Source of the DNA: Sphingomonadales bacterium
Lineage (GTDB): Bacteria; Bacteroidota; Bacteroidia; UBA7662
DNA: 22,239 nucleotides
Direction of reading: 5' to 3'
Assembly: GCA_016872225.1 (NCBI GenBank)
Contig: VHAW01000014.1
Span: 1 to 22,239 of the forward strand
The notes under the pieces are model-generated. The model was given only the letters and a program-made list of their open reading frames with translations. It did not search any database and had not been told where the DNA came from. Each line of letters begins with the position of its first letter. The stretch's first letter is position 1. The translations under genes were made by a program, and so were the position numbers. Below, piece by piece: positions 15,581 through 22,005 of the stretch.

Positions 15581-16597
15581 TCAAGTCGATTGACCTGACA
15601 TGTCAAAGCAGAGTTCGACCAAATGGCGGCTATGATCCGGCCAGGCTTTGGGAGGGGCTGGTGGTTGTGGCAGCCATTCTCTCAGGGTTATTCCGGCGGC
15701 AGCGTCCAGCCCTTGGCCCACCGCTACACCCATGCGACGAAGAGCTTCGGCGTTGCAGGCTTGTTCAAATTGGTGCTTCATGGGGATGACCATAAGCTTT
15801 TTGCCTAGAAACAGGGTCTCAGCCGGGGTCTCAAAACCGGCACCGCATAAAACACCTGATGCATGTTCCAAATGTTGGAGAAACAAAGCGTCTCCGGCAG
15901 GATGCCAAGTGAAGCGGCCCTCCTTGATTGATTCTTGCACGGTTTTGCTAAAGATGACCCATTCCTGTTCGGGACCGTAGCGGCTCAGAAAATCCCGAAG
16001 CAGGTTATCCCCGTAGGCTGGGAGGTAAACAAGAATTTCGGGGTTGTCACGCGAGGTTTGAAGAGCGCGAATCCCGGGGCGAATCACTGGAGTATAAATA
16101 AAATCATCATAGGACTCAAAGTGCAATCCAATGGACCTGGCGCATGAGGCATAATTCTGAAACAGCCATTCGGCATGGGGCGCCTTCAGATGGGCAGGCC
16201 GAGGGGCCAAAGGGGACAGAAAGGAAGCTTGATGACTGAGACCCACGATATGCCGGTACTTTTGTCGACGAGCGGCTAAGGCCGAAACCGGTTCAAAATC
16301 GTTTATCACCAAGTCATAATCGTGCAGGGGTAGCTGTCGGCTGTCGCTGAGCAATTGCCATGGACGCTGAATGGCCAAAGTCTGCCACCAATTAAAACTT
16401 CCATGACGTCCAAAAACAAAGCCAGCTCCTGCTAAACGGTATTTCACCGGGTAATTTAGGGTTACATTCACATCCTTTCCGGAAACCAGGATATCCAATT
16501 CGCCTCTTTCCACCAAGTGGGGGATGAATGCCGAGGCTCTGCTCATGTGCCCGTTTCCGGTGCCTTGAATTGCGTAAAGAATGCGTGACCTAGTCAA
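15581..16597 (-). CDS. glycosyltransferase family protein (Glyco_trans_1_3 / COG1819-like)
   Basis: The 338-residue GT-B-type protein opens with ILYAIQGTGNGHMSRA, the hallmark of the MJ1255/VC2487-like family related to UDP-glucuronosyltransferases. The C-terminal half has the nucleotide-sugar-binding region: LPAYGDNLLRDFL, GVLCGAGFETPAETLFLGKK and MVIPMKHQFEQACNAEAL. Donor and acceptor are unknown; members probably work on cell-surface or lipid-linked glycans. The start appears to be a TTG at 16597, five residues before the conserved motif, with no ATG nearby. It stands alone between two gene-poor stretches. Confidence 0.85.
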   Translation of the reverse strand: MTRSRILYAIQGTGNGHMSRASAFIPHLVERGELDILVSGKDVNVTLNYPVKYRLAGAGFVFGRHGSFNWWQTLAIQRPWQLLSDSRQLPLHDYDLVINDFEPVSALAARRQKYRHIVGLSHQASFLSPLAPRPAHLKAPHAEWLFQNYASCARSIGLHFESYDDFIYTPVIRPGIRALQTSRDNPEILVYLPAYGDNLLRDFLSRYGPEQEWVIFSKTVQESIKEGRFTWHPAGDALFLQHLEHASGVLCGAGFETPAETLFLGKKLMVIPMKHQFEQACNAEALRRMGVAVGQGLDAAAGITLREWLPQPPAPPKAWPDHSRHLVELCFDMSGQST

Positions 16598-17165
16598 TGT
16601 TATTTAAATAAATCCCGAAGGCCTTGGGTTACTAGTCGAAGATAACGAGAATATTTCTTCTAACAAGGGGTGAGGAAACAATCTTTCCTTCGAAGCAGCT
16701 TTGTGGAGGTCTTCTCTTCTAATTCGACTTTGAGTTGAGTTTTGGTTTAGGACTTACCCGACATGGACACACCCTATGCTGCTTGGTAAATATGGTCTTG
16801 ATGATTGGTTGATGGATGTGCCCTGGACTACATAATCGTAACCTCTTTCGATGGCCAGGTTCGCTGTGTATACGATGCCAGCCAATACCGTTTCTTGAAT
16901 TGCTAGATATCAAAGATATCCCCGTTGAGAATGACAATCCCTGGATCAATTTGGTCTGGGTAATGAAGGAGTTCATTGCCATAGCAGCCAAAAGGCCTCA
17001 TTAACAAATCTTAAAGTACTAGCTGGTCTATTTTTTGCTTTTCCATCATTAAATATTCTTTGGGAAGCAAAATATTGGCGAAAAGTAAATTCATTGAGAA
17101 CGATGAATCGGCAATGCGATTTGTATGCTAAATTAGATGCATGAATAAGTTCAATATTGGTCTTT
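16598..17165. other. gene-poor stretch holding a broken small gene
   Basis: No intact gene is visible in these 568 bp. The middle (16763-17004) holds a frameshifted small coding sequence described separately. The parts at 16598-16760 and 17005-17165 are AT-rich and show only short frames. A minus-strand frame at 16719-16991 is the antisense of the broken gene and has no protein-like signature. Confidence 0.5.
16776..17004 (+). pseudogene. small unknown gene broken by two -1 frameshifts
   Basis: Three frames join into one sensible protein. Frame one from ATG 16776 reads MLLGKYGLDDWLMDVP. Frame two from 16823 continues LDYIIVTSFDGQVRCVYDAS and QYR. Frame three, from about 16891 to a TAA at 17002-17004, reads FLELLDIKDIPVENDNPWIN then LVWVMKEFIAIAAKRPH. 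The two joins sit at CCC (16821-16823) and TTT (16891-16893), and both need one base restored. The composite is about 75 residues, acidic, with a normal protein composition. An earlier ATG at 16763 lies in a frame that soon stops. This could be a real pseudogene or two homopolymer deletions in the assembly. I do not recognise the family. Confidence 0.5.
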
Positions 17166-17924
17166 ATGAAGCTTTTTGACCCTTTTGGAAACCCTTTGCT
17201 GATCAAAAGAATCTTGTTCGGCGTCTTTGGATCATTTTATTATATTGGATTGTGCGTCATCAATAGGCTTCGCATCAACGGTACCAATATCGTAAGGGAT
17301 TTGCCCTCCAACAATGTGTTATTCGTATCGAATCATCAAACCTACTACCGTGACGTAATGGCCATTTTTCATTCCATTTGCGCAGCCAAATGGGGGTACG
17401 GAAAGAGATTGTGGGCTCCGTTTTATTTGTTATGGATTCCAGCAAGGTTGTATTATGTCGCTGCGACGGAGACCATGAAGAAAAGTGGATTTCTACCTTG
17501 GCTGTTCAGCCTGGCTGGTGCGGTTACAGTGAAACGTACATGGAGGGAAGCTGGTCAAGAAGCGCAGCGTCTGGTGGATGTTTCTGAAGTTGAAAAGATT
17601 TACAAGGCCTTGAATTTTGGTTGGGTATTGACTTTCCCGCAAGGAACCACTAAACCTTATGCCGAGGGGCGACGAGGGGTTGCCCAAATGATTATCGAGC
17701 AGAAGCCCGTTGTGGTTCCTGTGGTTATCAACGGATTTCGCAGAGCCTTTAACAAAAAAGGATTGCTCCTTAAGAAAAGAAACGTGGATTTAAGCGTCAC
17801 ATTCAAAGCGCCCTTGGAAATTGATTACACAGCCAGTAAAGATCAAATTATCGGACAAATCATGGACGCGATCGAGCAAAGCGACCGTTTTCGCTTCCCG
17901 CATTACCGCCCGGCCCAAGGGTGA
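17166..17924 (+). CDS. PlsC-like lysophospholipid acyltransferase family protein
   Basis: The 252-residue membrane-associated protein has the acyltransferase motif I as NHQTYYRD (His57, Asp63) and motif III as FPQGTTK (157-163). Hydrophobic segments lie at the N-terminus (RILFGVFGSFYYIGLCVI) and around FYLLWIPARLYYV. Classical PlsC enzymes use HX4D and FPEGTR. Here one extra residue separates His and Asp, and Gln replaces Glu. I believe this is a Bacteroidota sub-family pattern rather than damage. The likely reaction is transfer of an acyl group to a lysolipid or aminolipid. I start at the ATG at 17166; a TTG at 17157 adds three residues. Its last 65 bp overlap the 3' end of the convergent AlbA_2 gene. 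Confidence 0.82.
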   Translation: MKLFDPFGNPLLIKRILFGVFGSFYYIGLCVINRLRINGTNIVRDLPSNNVLFVSNHQTYYRDVMAIFHSICAAKWGYGKRLWAPFYLLWIPARLYYVAATETMKKSGFLPWLFSLAGAVTVKRTWREAGQEAQRLVDVSEVEKIYKALNFGWVLTFPQGTTKPYAEGRRGVAQMIIEQKPVVVPVVINGFRRAFNKKGLLLKKRNVDLSVTFKAPLEIDYTASKDQIIGQIMDAIEQSDRFRFPHYRPAQG

Positions 17925-18627
17925 AAAAATCCTCCTTTTCGTGAGAATGCAGGGTGAGCAGTCCTGATCGGGTCAATTGAATAAGCATATTGCGGGCCCG
18001 TACGGTTCCAATATTAAACATTGACTTACATTGCGAGACATTGATGCGCGGGTTAGTCCTTAGGTAATCCAGCAGGGCTTGTTCTTTGCTTCCAAATTCA
18101 AGGACGGGTTCATCTTTCCTTTCCGGTTCCTCGTTTTGTAACATTCTAATACTCATGTCGGAAGCTAGTAGGCACCGGTCGTTGCTCCGGATATAAACCT
18201 CCCATTCACCCTCATCACTCAAACAACAGACTGGTTTATGGTCAGATTCTTTGATTTCCACCATCAGGACTTCTTTCATACCGACTTGCAGGGGGTGAAA
18301 ATTCAGGGGTACTTCAGGCATACAAAAAAAATTTCCAGCATTTTCCAGCATTTGCTTTTCAGCTTCGGTATCCAGATGCCGAAGACTGCCGTTATCCCTT
18401 ACACCCACTAGCAAGCGGCCTCCTCGGGTATTGGCGAAGGCACAAAGGGTTTTTGCAATTTTGCGCGATGAGGAAATCGTCTCTTTGAAGTCTTGACGAT
18501 CATGTTCCCCCTCTTCAATCCACCGATAAAAGTTCACATGACTGATACCGGAGCACGTATCCCCTTTGAGATTGACCGGGCCTGAATGCTGGACGCTTGT
18601 ACGGTGGCCCCTGATATCCTTTTTCAC
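17860..18627 (-). CDS. AlbA_2 (Schlafen-like) domain protein, putative nucleic-acid-binding regulator
   Basis: The 255-residue protein has an AlbA_2/divergent AAA-4-like domain at about residues 38-140 (HDRQDFKETI, AKTLCAFANTRGGRLLVGVR, VLMVEIKESDHKPVCC, YIRSNDRC). A C-terminal winged-helix-like segment follows (QALLDYLRTNPRINVSQCKS, then MLIQLTRSGLL). Such proteins are often transcription regulators or helicase-associated factors. The start looks like GTG at 18627, 9 nt after the stop of the ATL gene on the same strand, so the two probably form an operon. The final about 20 residues are encoded antisense to the acyltransferase end. The functional link to alkylation damage is only suggested by the neighbour. 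Confidence 0.75.
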   Translation of the reverse strand: MKKDIRGHRTSVQHSGPVNLKGDTCSGISHVNFYRWIEEGEHDRQDFKETISSSRKIAKTLCAFANTRGGRLLVGVRDNGSLRHLDTEAEKQMLENAGNFFCMPEVPLNFHPLQVGMKEVLMVEIKESDHKPVCCLSDEGEWEVYIRSNDRCLLASDMSIRMLQNEEPERKDEPVLEFGSKEQALLDYLRTNPRINVSQCKSMFNIGTVRARNMLIQLTRSGLLTLHSHEKEDFFTLGPGGNAGSENGRFARSRP

Positions 18628-18636
18628 ACCTTGAAA

Positions 18637-18978
18637 TTAAGGGGGGGGATCCTGCAAGAGGCATTCCGGGTCCCAGAAAACTTCTTGAAAATTCTGGACG
18701 ATATCGTCCAGGACGTAGATGCCTTCCCTTTTTAATTGGTCGGCCATCGTGGTTTTGCTACCAAAATGATGTTTCCCGCTGAGCAGGCCATTCCGGTTAA
18801 CCACACGATGAGCAGGAACTGCCGGGATCACCTGATGGGAAGCGTTCATCGCATAGCCCACGGCTCTTGCGCTTCGCCCGCTTCCCAAAAATTTAGCAAT
18901 AGCGCCGTAGCTGGTGACCCTTCCACGCGGCACCAGTCGAACAACCTCGTAAACAGCGGCAAAAAAATCCCTTTCCAA
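18637..18978 (-). CDS. alkyltransferase-like protein (ATL, MGMT family without the catalytic Cys)
   Basis: The 113-residue protein matches the DNA-binding half of O6-alkylguanine-DNA alkyltransferases: VYEVVRLVPRGRVTSYGAIA, SARAVGYAMNAS, then VPAHRVVNRNG. In active MGMT the last motif is PCHRV; here Ala56 replaces the acceptor Cys, so it cannot remove the alkyl group itself. Known ATL proteins bind alkylated guanine and hand it to nucleotide excision repair. I place the start at TTG 18978, where the family N-terminus begins (ERDFFAAVYEVV); another TTG lies at 18987 inside the predicted promoter box. No ATG is available in frame. It is followed by the AlbA_2 gene. Confidence 0.85.
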   Translation of the reverse strand: MERDFFAAVYEVVRLVPRGRVTSYGAIAKFLGSGRSARAVGYAMNASHQVIPAVPAHRVVNRNGLLSGKHHFGSKTTMADQLKREGIYVLDDIVQNFQEVFWDPECLLQDPPP

Positions 18979-18984
18979 TAGACC

Positions 18985-18992
18985 CAAAAATA
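18985..18992 (-). promoter_or_regulatory. -7 box of the ATL gene
   Basis: On the minus strand TATTTTTG is a perfect TAnnTTTG match, 6 nt before the TTG start at 18978. The -33 element is weak. This supports the internal TTG as the start and a near-leaderless transcript. Confidence 0.4.
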
Positions 18993-19069
18993 CAATACGC
19001 CTTCTTTGAAAGTGGAGAACCCTTGGTAGATATGGTTTTATCCCCTAATTTGCGAGGGTAATTAAAAAA

Positions 19070-19738
19070 ATGGAATTTGTTATAGGCCAAATCTCCGGGT
19101 TGATGGACGCTCGCTTTGCGGCGGCGGCAGGCACCGAGCGTGTGATTTTGAATCCTTGGCCAAGCCAGGGATTCTCAGCCCATGGGACAGGTGATTATGA
19201 AGCCGATTATGTACATCAAGCGGAGGGACAAGTTGAAATTTTGAAGCAAACACTCGCTACCTGGAATGAAATTAAAGATTGGGTCGCCGGGCCAGAAATT
19301 TGGTTGGCTGTCCCATCACCATGCCTATCGATGGCATTGGAAGCCTATAGTTCTTTGGAGGATTGTTGTGGAATCATGGTTCCGGCAGGTCAACCCTATG
19401 CAACAAGGTTACCGTCTCAAATTCCCTCACAGATTCCCCCACAGATTCCTTATGCTTTGGATTTTTCTTTTACAGGTTTAAGCAGAACGAGAGCATGGTC
19501 TTCTGTTCACCCACCGGAATGGGTAGTGGTGCCATGGTCTCTTCTTGGGACGGATTCAGGAAGCTCCGAATGGGCAAATAAGGCAACCTATGTCTTGGTG
19601 GAGTCCCTCGAAGGGGTTGACGCCTTACAAACCTTGCAGGAGCTTCCATCTATTGTTGGGATTTACCTCCAAGCGAGACCAGGCGACCAAACGGACTACG
19701 AGGCTTGGCAGCAAATCATTGATCGAATAAGTCTATAA
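19070..19738 (+). CDS. TrpF-like beta/alpha-barrel protein of unknown function
   Basis: The 222-residue soluble protein opens with IGQISGLMDARFAAAAGTER. This resembles the first strand and helix of phosphoribosylanthranilate isomerase-like proteins (pattern ITNLTDARYFAAMG) that occur in Bacteroidota outside the trp operon. The catalytic Cys and Asp of TrpF are not evident, so an isomerase role is doubtful. Alternating segments (EIWLAVPSP, CCGIMVPAGQ, TYVLVESL, IVGIYLQARPGD) fit a degenerate barrel. A 12-bp tandem repeat inserts SQIP units near residue 118. Its stop overlaps the convergent trmB stop by 6 bp. The family assignment is tentative. Confidence 0.6.
   Translation: MEFVIGQISGLMDARFAAAAGTERVILNPWPSQGFSAHGTGDYEADYVHQAEGQVEILKQTLATWNEIKDWVAGPEIWLAVPSPCLSMALEAYSSLEDCCGIMVPAGQPYATRLPSQIPSQIPPQIPYALDFSFTGLSRTRAWSSVHPPEWVVVPWSLLGTDSGSSEWANKATYVLVESLEGVDALQTLQELPSIVGIYLQARPGDQTDYEAWQQIIDRISL
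19415..19450 (+). repeat. three 12-bp tandem units inside the TrpF-like gene
   Basis: TCTCAAATTCCC, TCACAGATTCCC and CCACAGATTCCT follow each other directly and encode SQIP, SQIP and PQIP. The unit is a multiple of three and keeps the frame. The copies are imperfect, so this is an older or slower repeat than the one in metG. Confidence 0.75.
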
Positions 19739-20431
19739 AAACCTTGCCCTAAGGTAGTGAATTGGAAGGCCTTGCGCCATATAGCGTGATTCGTAGGTGG
19801 TATGTACCGATAGGGCGCTTTGTTCTTTGGAATCTCTTTGCGCCTCATTTTCAGGGGAGTGAATATCCCGAATGCAGCGTTCGATATGAAGTCCTTCGGA
19901 TTGCCAGGCTTCGAGGGAGTATTCAAACAAAGGTGTGTTATCGGTTTTGAGATGGATGCAGCCGTTTGGATGCAGAATATTTTGGTATCGGCGCAGGAAG
20001 GCAGGACTACTGAGGCGTTTTTTTTCGCGGCTCTCACGGGGTTGCGGATCCGGAAACGTGATCCAAATTTCATTAACTTCGCCATCCGCAAAATACTGCT
20101 CTATTTGCTCAAGTCGTGTTCGTATGAAACCCGCATTGCGGAGCATTTTGCTTTCTAAGATCTTGGCACCGTGCCACATTCTTGCTCCTTTGATATCGGC
20201 ACCAATCCAATATAGTTCCTTGAATTTTTCGGCCATCCCAACGGTCCATAACCCTGTCCCACAACCCAATTCGAGGGTGAGGGATTTAATTTGGAAATTG
20301 TTATGGGATTCGGGGCGATGGGTGGGATCTGCGAGCAAGGATCGCCATTGGCCTGCACAATTTTCGGGATGTTCCCAAACCCAGGGCATGGCCGCCATTT
20401 CCGCAAAATGCGCGAGCTTACGTCTGCCCAA
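19733..20431 (-). CDS. trmB: tRNA (guanine-N7-)-methyltransferase TrmB
   Basis: This 232-residue SAM-dependent methyltransferase makes m7G46 in tRNA. Motifs are LELGCGTGLWTVGMA (SAM site), YWIGADIKGARMWHGAK, WITFPDPQPR with nearby KKRLSSPAFL, and LKTDNTPLFEYS. I start at TTG 20431, because GRRKLAHFAEMAAMPWVWEH aligns with the usual TrmB N-terminus. An upstream TTG at 20488 would add 19 residues lying over pdxJ. With this start the gene overlaps the pdxJ stop by 14 bp, indicating translational coupling. It is the last gene of the iscA-pdxJ-trmB unit. Confidence 0.9.
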   Translation of the reverse strand: MGRRKLAHFAEMAAMPWVWEHPENCAGQWRSLLADPTHRPESHNNFQIKSLTLELGCGTGLWTVGMAEKFKELYWIGADIKGARMWHGAKILESKMLRNAGFIRTRLEQIEQYFADGEVNEIWITFPDPQPRESREKKRLSSPAFLRRYQNILHPNGCIHLKTDNTPLFEYSLEAWQSEGLHIERCIRDIHSPENEAQRDSKEQSALSVHTTYESRYMAQGLPIHYLRARFL

Positions 20432-21164
20432 CAGTTGAGGTATTATGGAGGATTCGGGAATAAAGGCGAACTGTGTTTTCCAATCCAAGGTACAAGGCGT
20501 CGGCCACCAGGGCGTGGCCTATCGAAACTTCGTGCAGCCAAGGAATGTGTTGATGCAGTGTTCCTAAATTAGCGAGATTCAAATCATGCCCCGCATTTAC
20601 CAGTAGTCCTAAATCAGCAGCGGCACGGGCTGTTTCCACATACGGAATCAATAACTGCGAGGCATGGATTGATCCAACGTAATGCTTGGCATAGGCTTCG
20701 GTGTACAGCTCGATGGCGTCCACTCCGAGTTGGGCTGCCCTTTGGGCATGAATCTCTTCAGGGTCAATGAAAATAGACACCCGAATGCCGGCTTCTTGAA
20801 GTTGAAGGATCAAGGGGGTAAGGCGATTAGCATGCTTTTCGAGGTTCCAACCATGGTCCGATGTTATTTGAGCGGGCTCGTCCGGCACCAAGGTTGCTTG
20901 ATGGGGCTTCACTTCCAGAACTAAGTCCATGAAATTCGGGTCGTAAGGATTCCCCTCGATGTTGAGTTCGGTATGCAGGCAGCTTTGTAGGGCCCTTACA
21001 TCATTGAAGCGAATATGCCGAGCATCTGGTCGGGGATGCACCGTGATGCCATCTGCCCCGAAACGCTCGCAATCCAAGGCAACCGCCACCGGGTCGGGAA
21101 TTTTCCCGCCTCGACTGTTGCGAAGGAGGGCGATTTTGTTAATGTTGACGCTGAGCCTGGTCAA
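20418..21164 (-). CDS. pdxJ: pyridoxine 5'-phosphate synthase
   Basis: The 248-residue TIM-barrel enzyme condenses 3-amino-2-oxopropyl phosphate with deoxyxylulose 5-phosphate in the DXP-dependent B6 pathway. Signatures are LSVNINKIALLRNSRGG, GADGITVHPRPDARHI with the catalytic His, ELNIEGNP, ATLVPDEPAQITSDHGW, RVSIFIDPE and NAGHDLNLANLG. The start is TTG at 21164: TTGA combines this start with the TGA stop of iscA (4-bp overlap). Length and N-terminus agree with the family. B6 supply may matter for the Kbl-type enzyme nearby, but that is speculation. Confidence 0.96.
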   Translation of the reverse strand: MTRLSVNINKIALLRNSRGGKIPDPVAVALDCERFGADGITVHPRPDARHIRFNDVRALQSCLHTELNIEGNPYDPNFMDLVLEVKPHQATLVPDEPAQITSDHGWNLEKHANRLTPLILQLQEAGIRVSIFIDPEEIHAQRAAQLGVDAIELYTEAYAKHYVGSIHASQLLIPYVETARAAADLGLLVNAGHDLNLANLGTLHQHIPWLHEVSIGHALVADALYLGLENTVRLYSRILHNTSTVGQT

Positions 21165-21487
21165 AGCGAGAAGCTCTCACCGCAGGCGCAGGATCGGGCG
21201 GCGTTGGGGTTATTGAAGTGAAATCCTTTCCCGTTGAGCCCGTCACTGAAATCCAGTTCGGTACCAATCAAGTAAACCAGGCTTTTTTTATCGCAGAGTA
21301 ATCGGACACCTTTGTCTTCGAAGCGCTGGTCCTCCGGTTGGGGTTCAGCCTCAAAATCCATGCGATAAGAGAGGCCGGAACAACCTCCGCTCAGCACCGA
21401 AATGCGCAAGTAGGATTTGCCGCTTTGTTCAGGGTCAAGGAGCAGGGTCTGCACCTTGTCAGCGGCTTTTTGGGAGATTTGCAACAT
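21161..21487 (-). CDS. IscA/HesB-family iron-sulfur assembly protein
   Basis: The 108-residue A-type carrier delivers Fe-S clusters or iron to apoproteins. The three conserved cysteines are present: Cys36 in GGCSG, and Cys100 and Cys102 in SCACG. MLQISQKAADKVQTLL is the standard opening, so I start at ATG 21487. The open frame continues upstream only as antisense of methylmalonyl-CoA epimerase. First gene of a tight operon with pdxJ (4-bp overlap) and trmB. Which A-type subgroup (IscA, ErpA or SufA) it belongs to cannot be decided. Confidence 0.93.
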   Translation of the reverse strand: MLQISQKAADKVQTLLLDPEQSGKSYLRISVLSGGCSGLSYRMDFEAEPQPEDQRFEDKGVRLLCDKKSLVYLIGTELDFSDGLNGKGFHFNNPNAARSCACGESFSL

Positions 21488-21495
21488 AGTTCTTG

Positions 21496-21529
21496 CAAAA
21501 TTACAAGGAGGGAGGGACTTTTCCTTAAA
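21496..21529 (-). promoter_or_regulatory. promoter of the iscA-pdxJ-trmB operon
   Basis: On the minus strand a perfect -7 box TAATTTTG (21496-21503) is preceded at 22 nt by a -33-like TTTA (21526-21529). Eight bases separate the box from the ATG at 21487, so the leader is almost absent. The divergent epimerase gene may use TAAATTCG (21526-21533), which overlaps this -33 element. Confidence 0.5.
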
Positions 21530-21540
21530 TTCGGGATTCA

Positions 21541-22005
21541 ATGGATGACGCTGCTGGGAACCAAGTCCCCCTTGCCGAATTTTTGAGGGTTGAGCATCTG
21601 GGGATCGCTGTGCATTCCCTGGATGCGGCCGAGCCAATGTACACCCGCTTGTTGGGGGTGCCTCCCTACAAGAGGGAAACTGTGGAATCCGAAGGGGTGG
21701 TGACCAGCTTTTTTCGGGTGGGGCCCAACAAAATTGAATTGCTCGAAAGCTTAAACTCTGAAGGCCCCATCGCCAAATTCCTAACCCAAAGAGGGGAGGG
21801 CCTTCATCATGTAGCGTATGCGGTGGAGGATATCCGTGCCTCGATGGCCAGGCTACGCGACCAAGGGTTTCAGCTTCTTTCGGAAGAACCCAAAGCTGGA
21901 GCGGACCATCAGTGGGTTTGTTTCTTGCATCCCCGCAGTGCAGGGGGCTTGCTGGTCGAACTTTGCCAACCAAGGCAAGATAGCGGTTCGTCCTCTGTCG
22001 CTTAA
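21541..22005 (+). CDS. mce: methylmalonyl-CoA epimerase
   Basis: The 154-residue vicinal-oxygen-chelate protein interconverts (R)- and (S)-methylmalonyl-CoA. Metal ligands are visible in VEHLGIAV (His), GEGLHHVAYAV (His) and GLLVELCQ (Glu). VESEGVVTSFFRVG and NKIELLESL also fit the family. A 13-residue N-terminal extension precedes the domain. The presence of this gene implies a propionate/methylmalonyl pathway with a B12-dependent methylmalonyl-CoA mutase elsewhere, since the mutase in this window is IcmF. It is divergent from iscA (53 bp) and its stop overlaps the convergent kbl stop by 4 bp. Confidence 0.94.
   Translation: MDDAAGNQVPLAEFLRVEHLGIAVHSLDAAEPMYTRLLGVPPYKRETVESEGVVTSFFRVGPNKIELLESLNSEGPIAKFLTQRGEGLHHVAYAVEDIRASMARLRDQGFQLLSEEPKAGADHQWVCFLHPRSAGGLLVELCQPRQDSGSSSVA

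Noticed and set aside
20432..20488. Longer TrmB start at TTG 20488
   Set aside because: The extra 19 residues are encoded over the pdxJ 3' end and do not match the TrmB N-terminus, which aligns from TTG 20431.
21488..21973. Upstream extension of the IscA-family frame to 270 codons
   Set aside because: It is antisense to methylmalonyl-CoA epimerase; the family N-terminus begins at the ATG at 21487, just after a good promoter.
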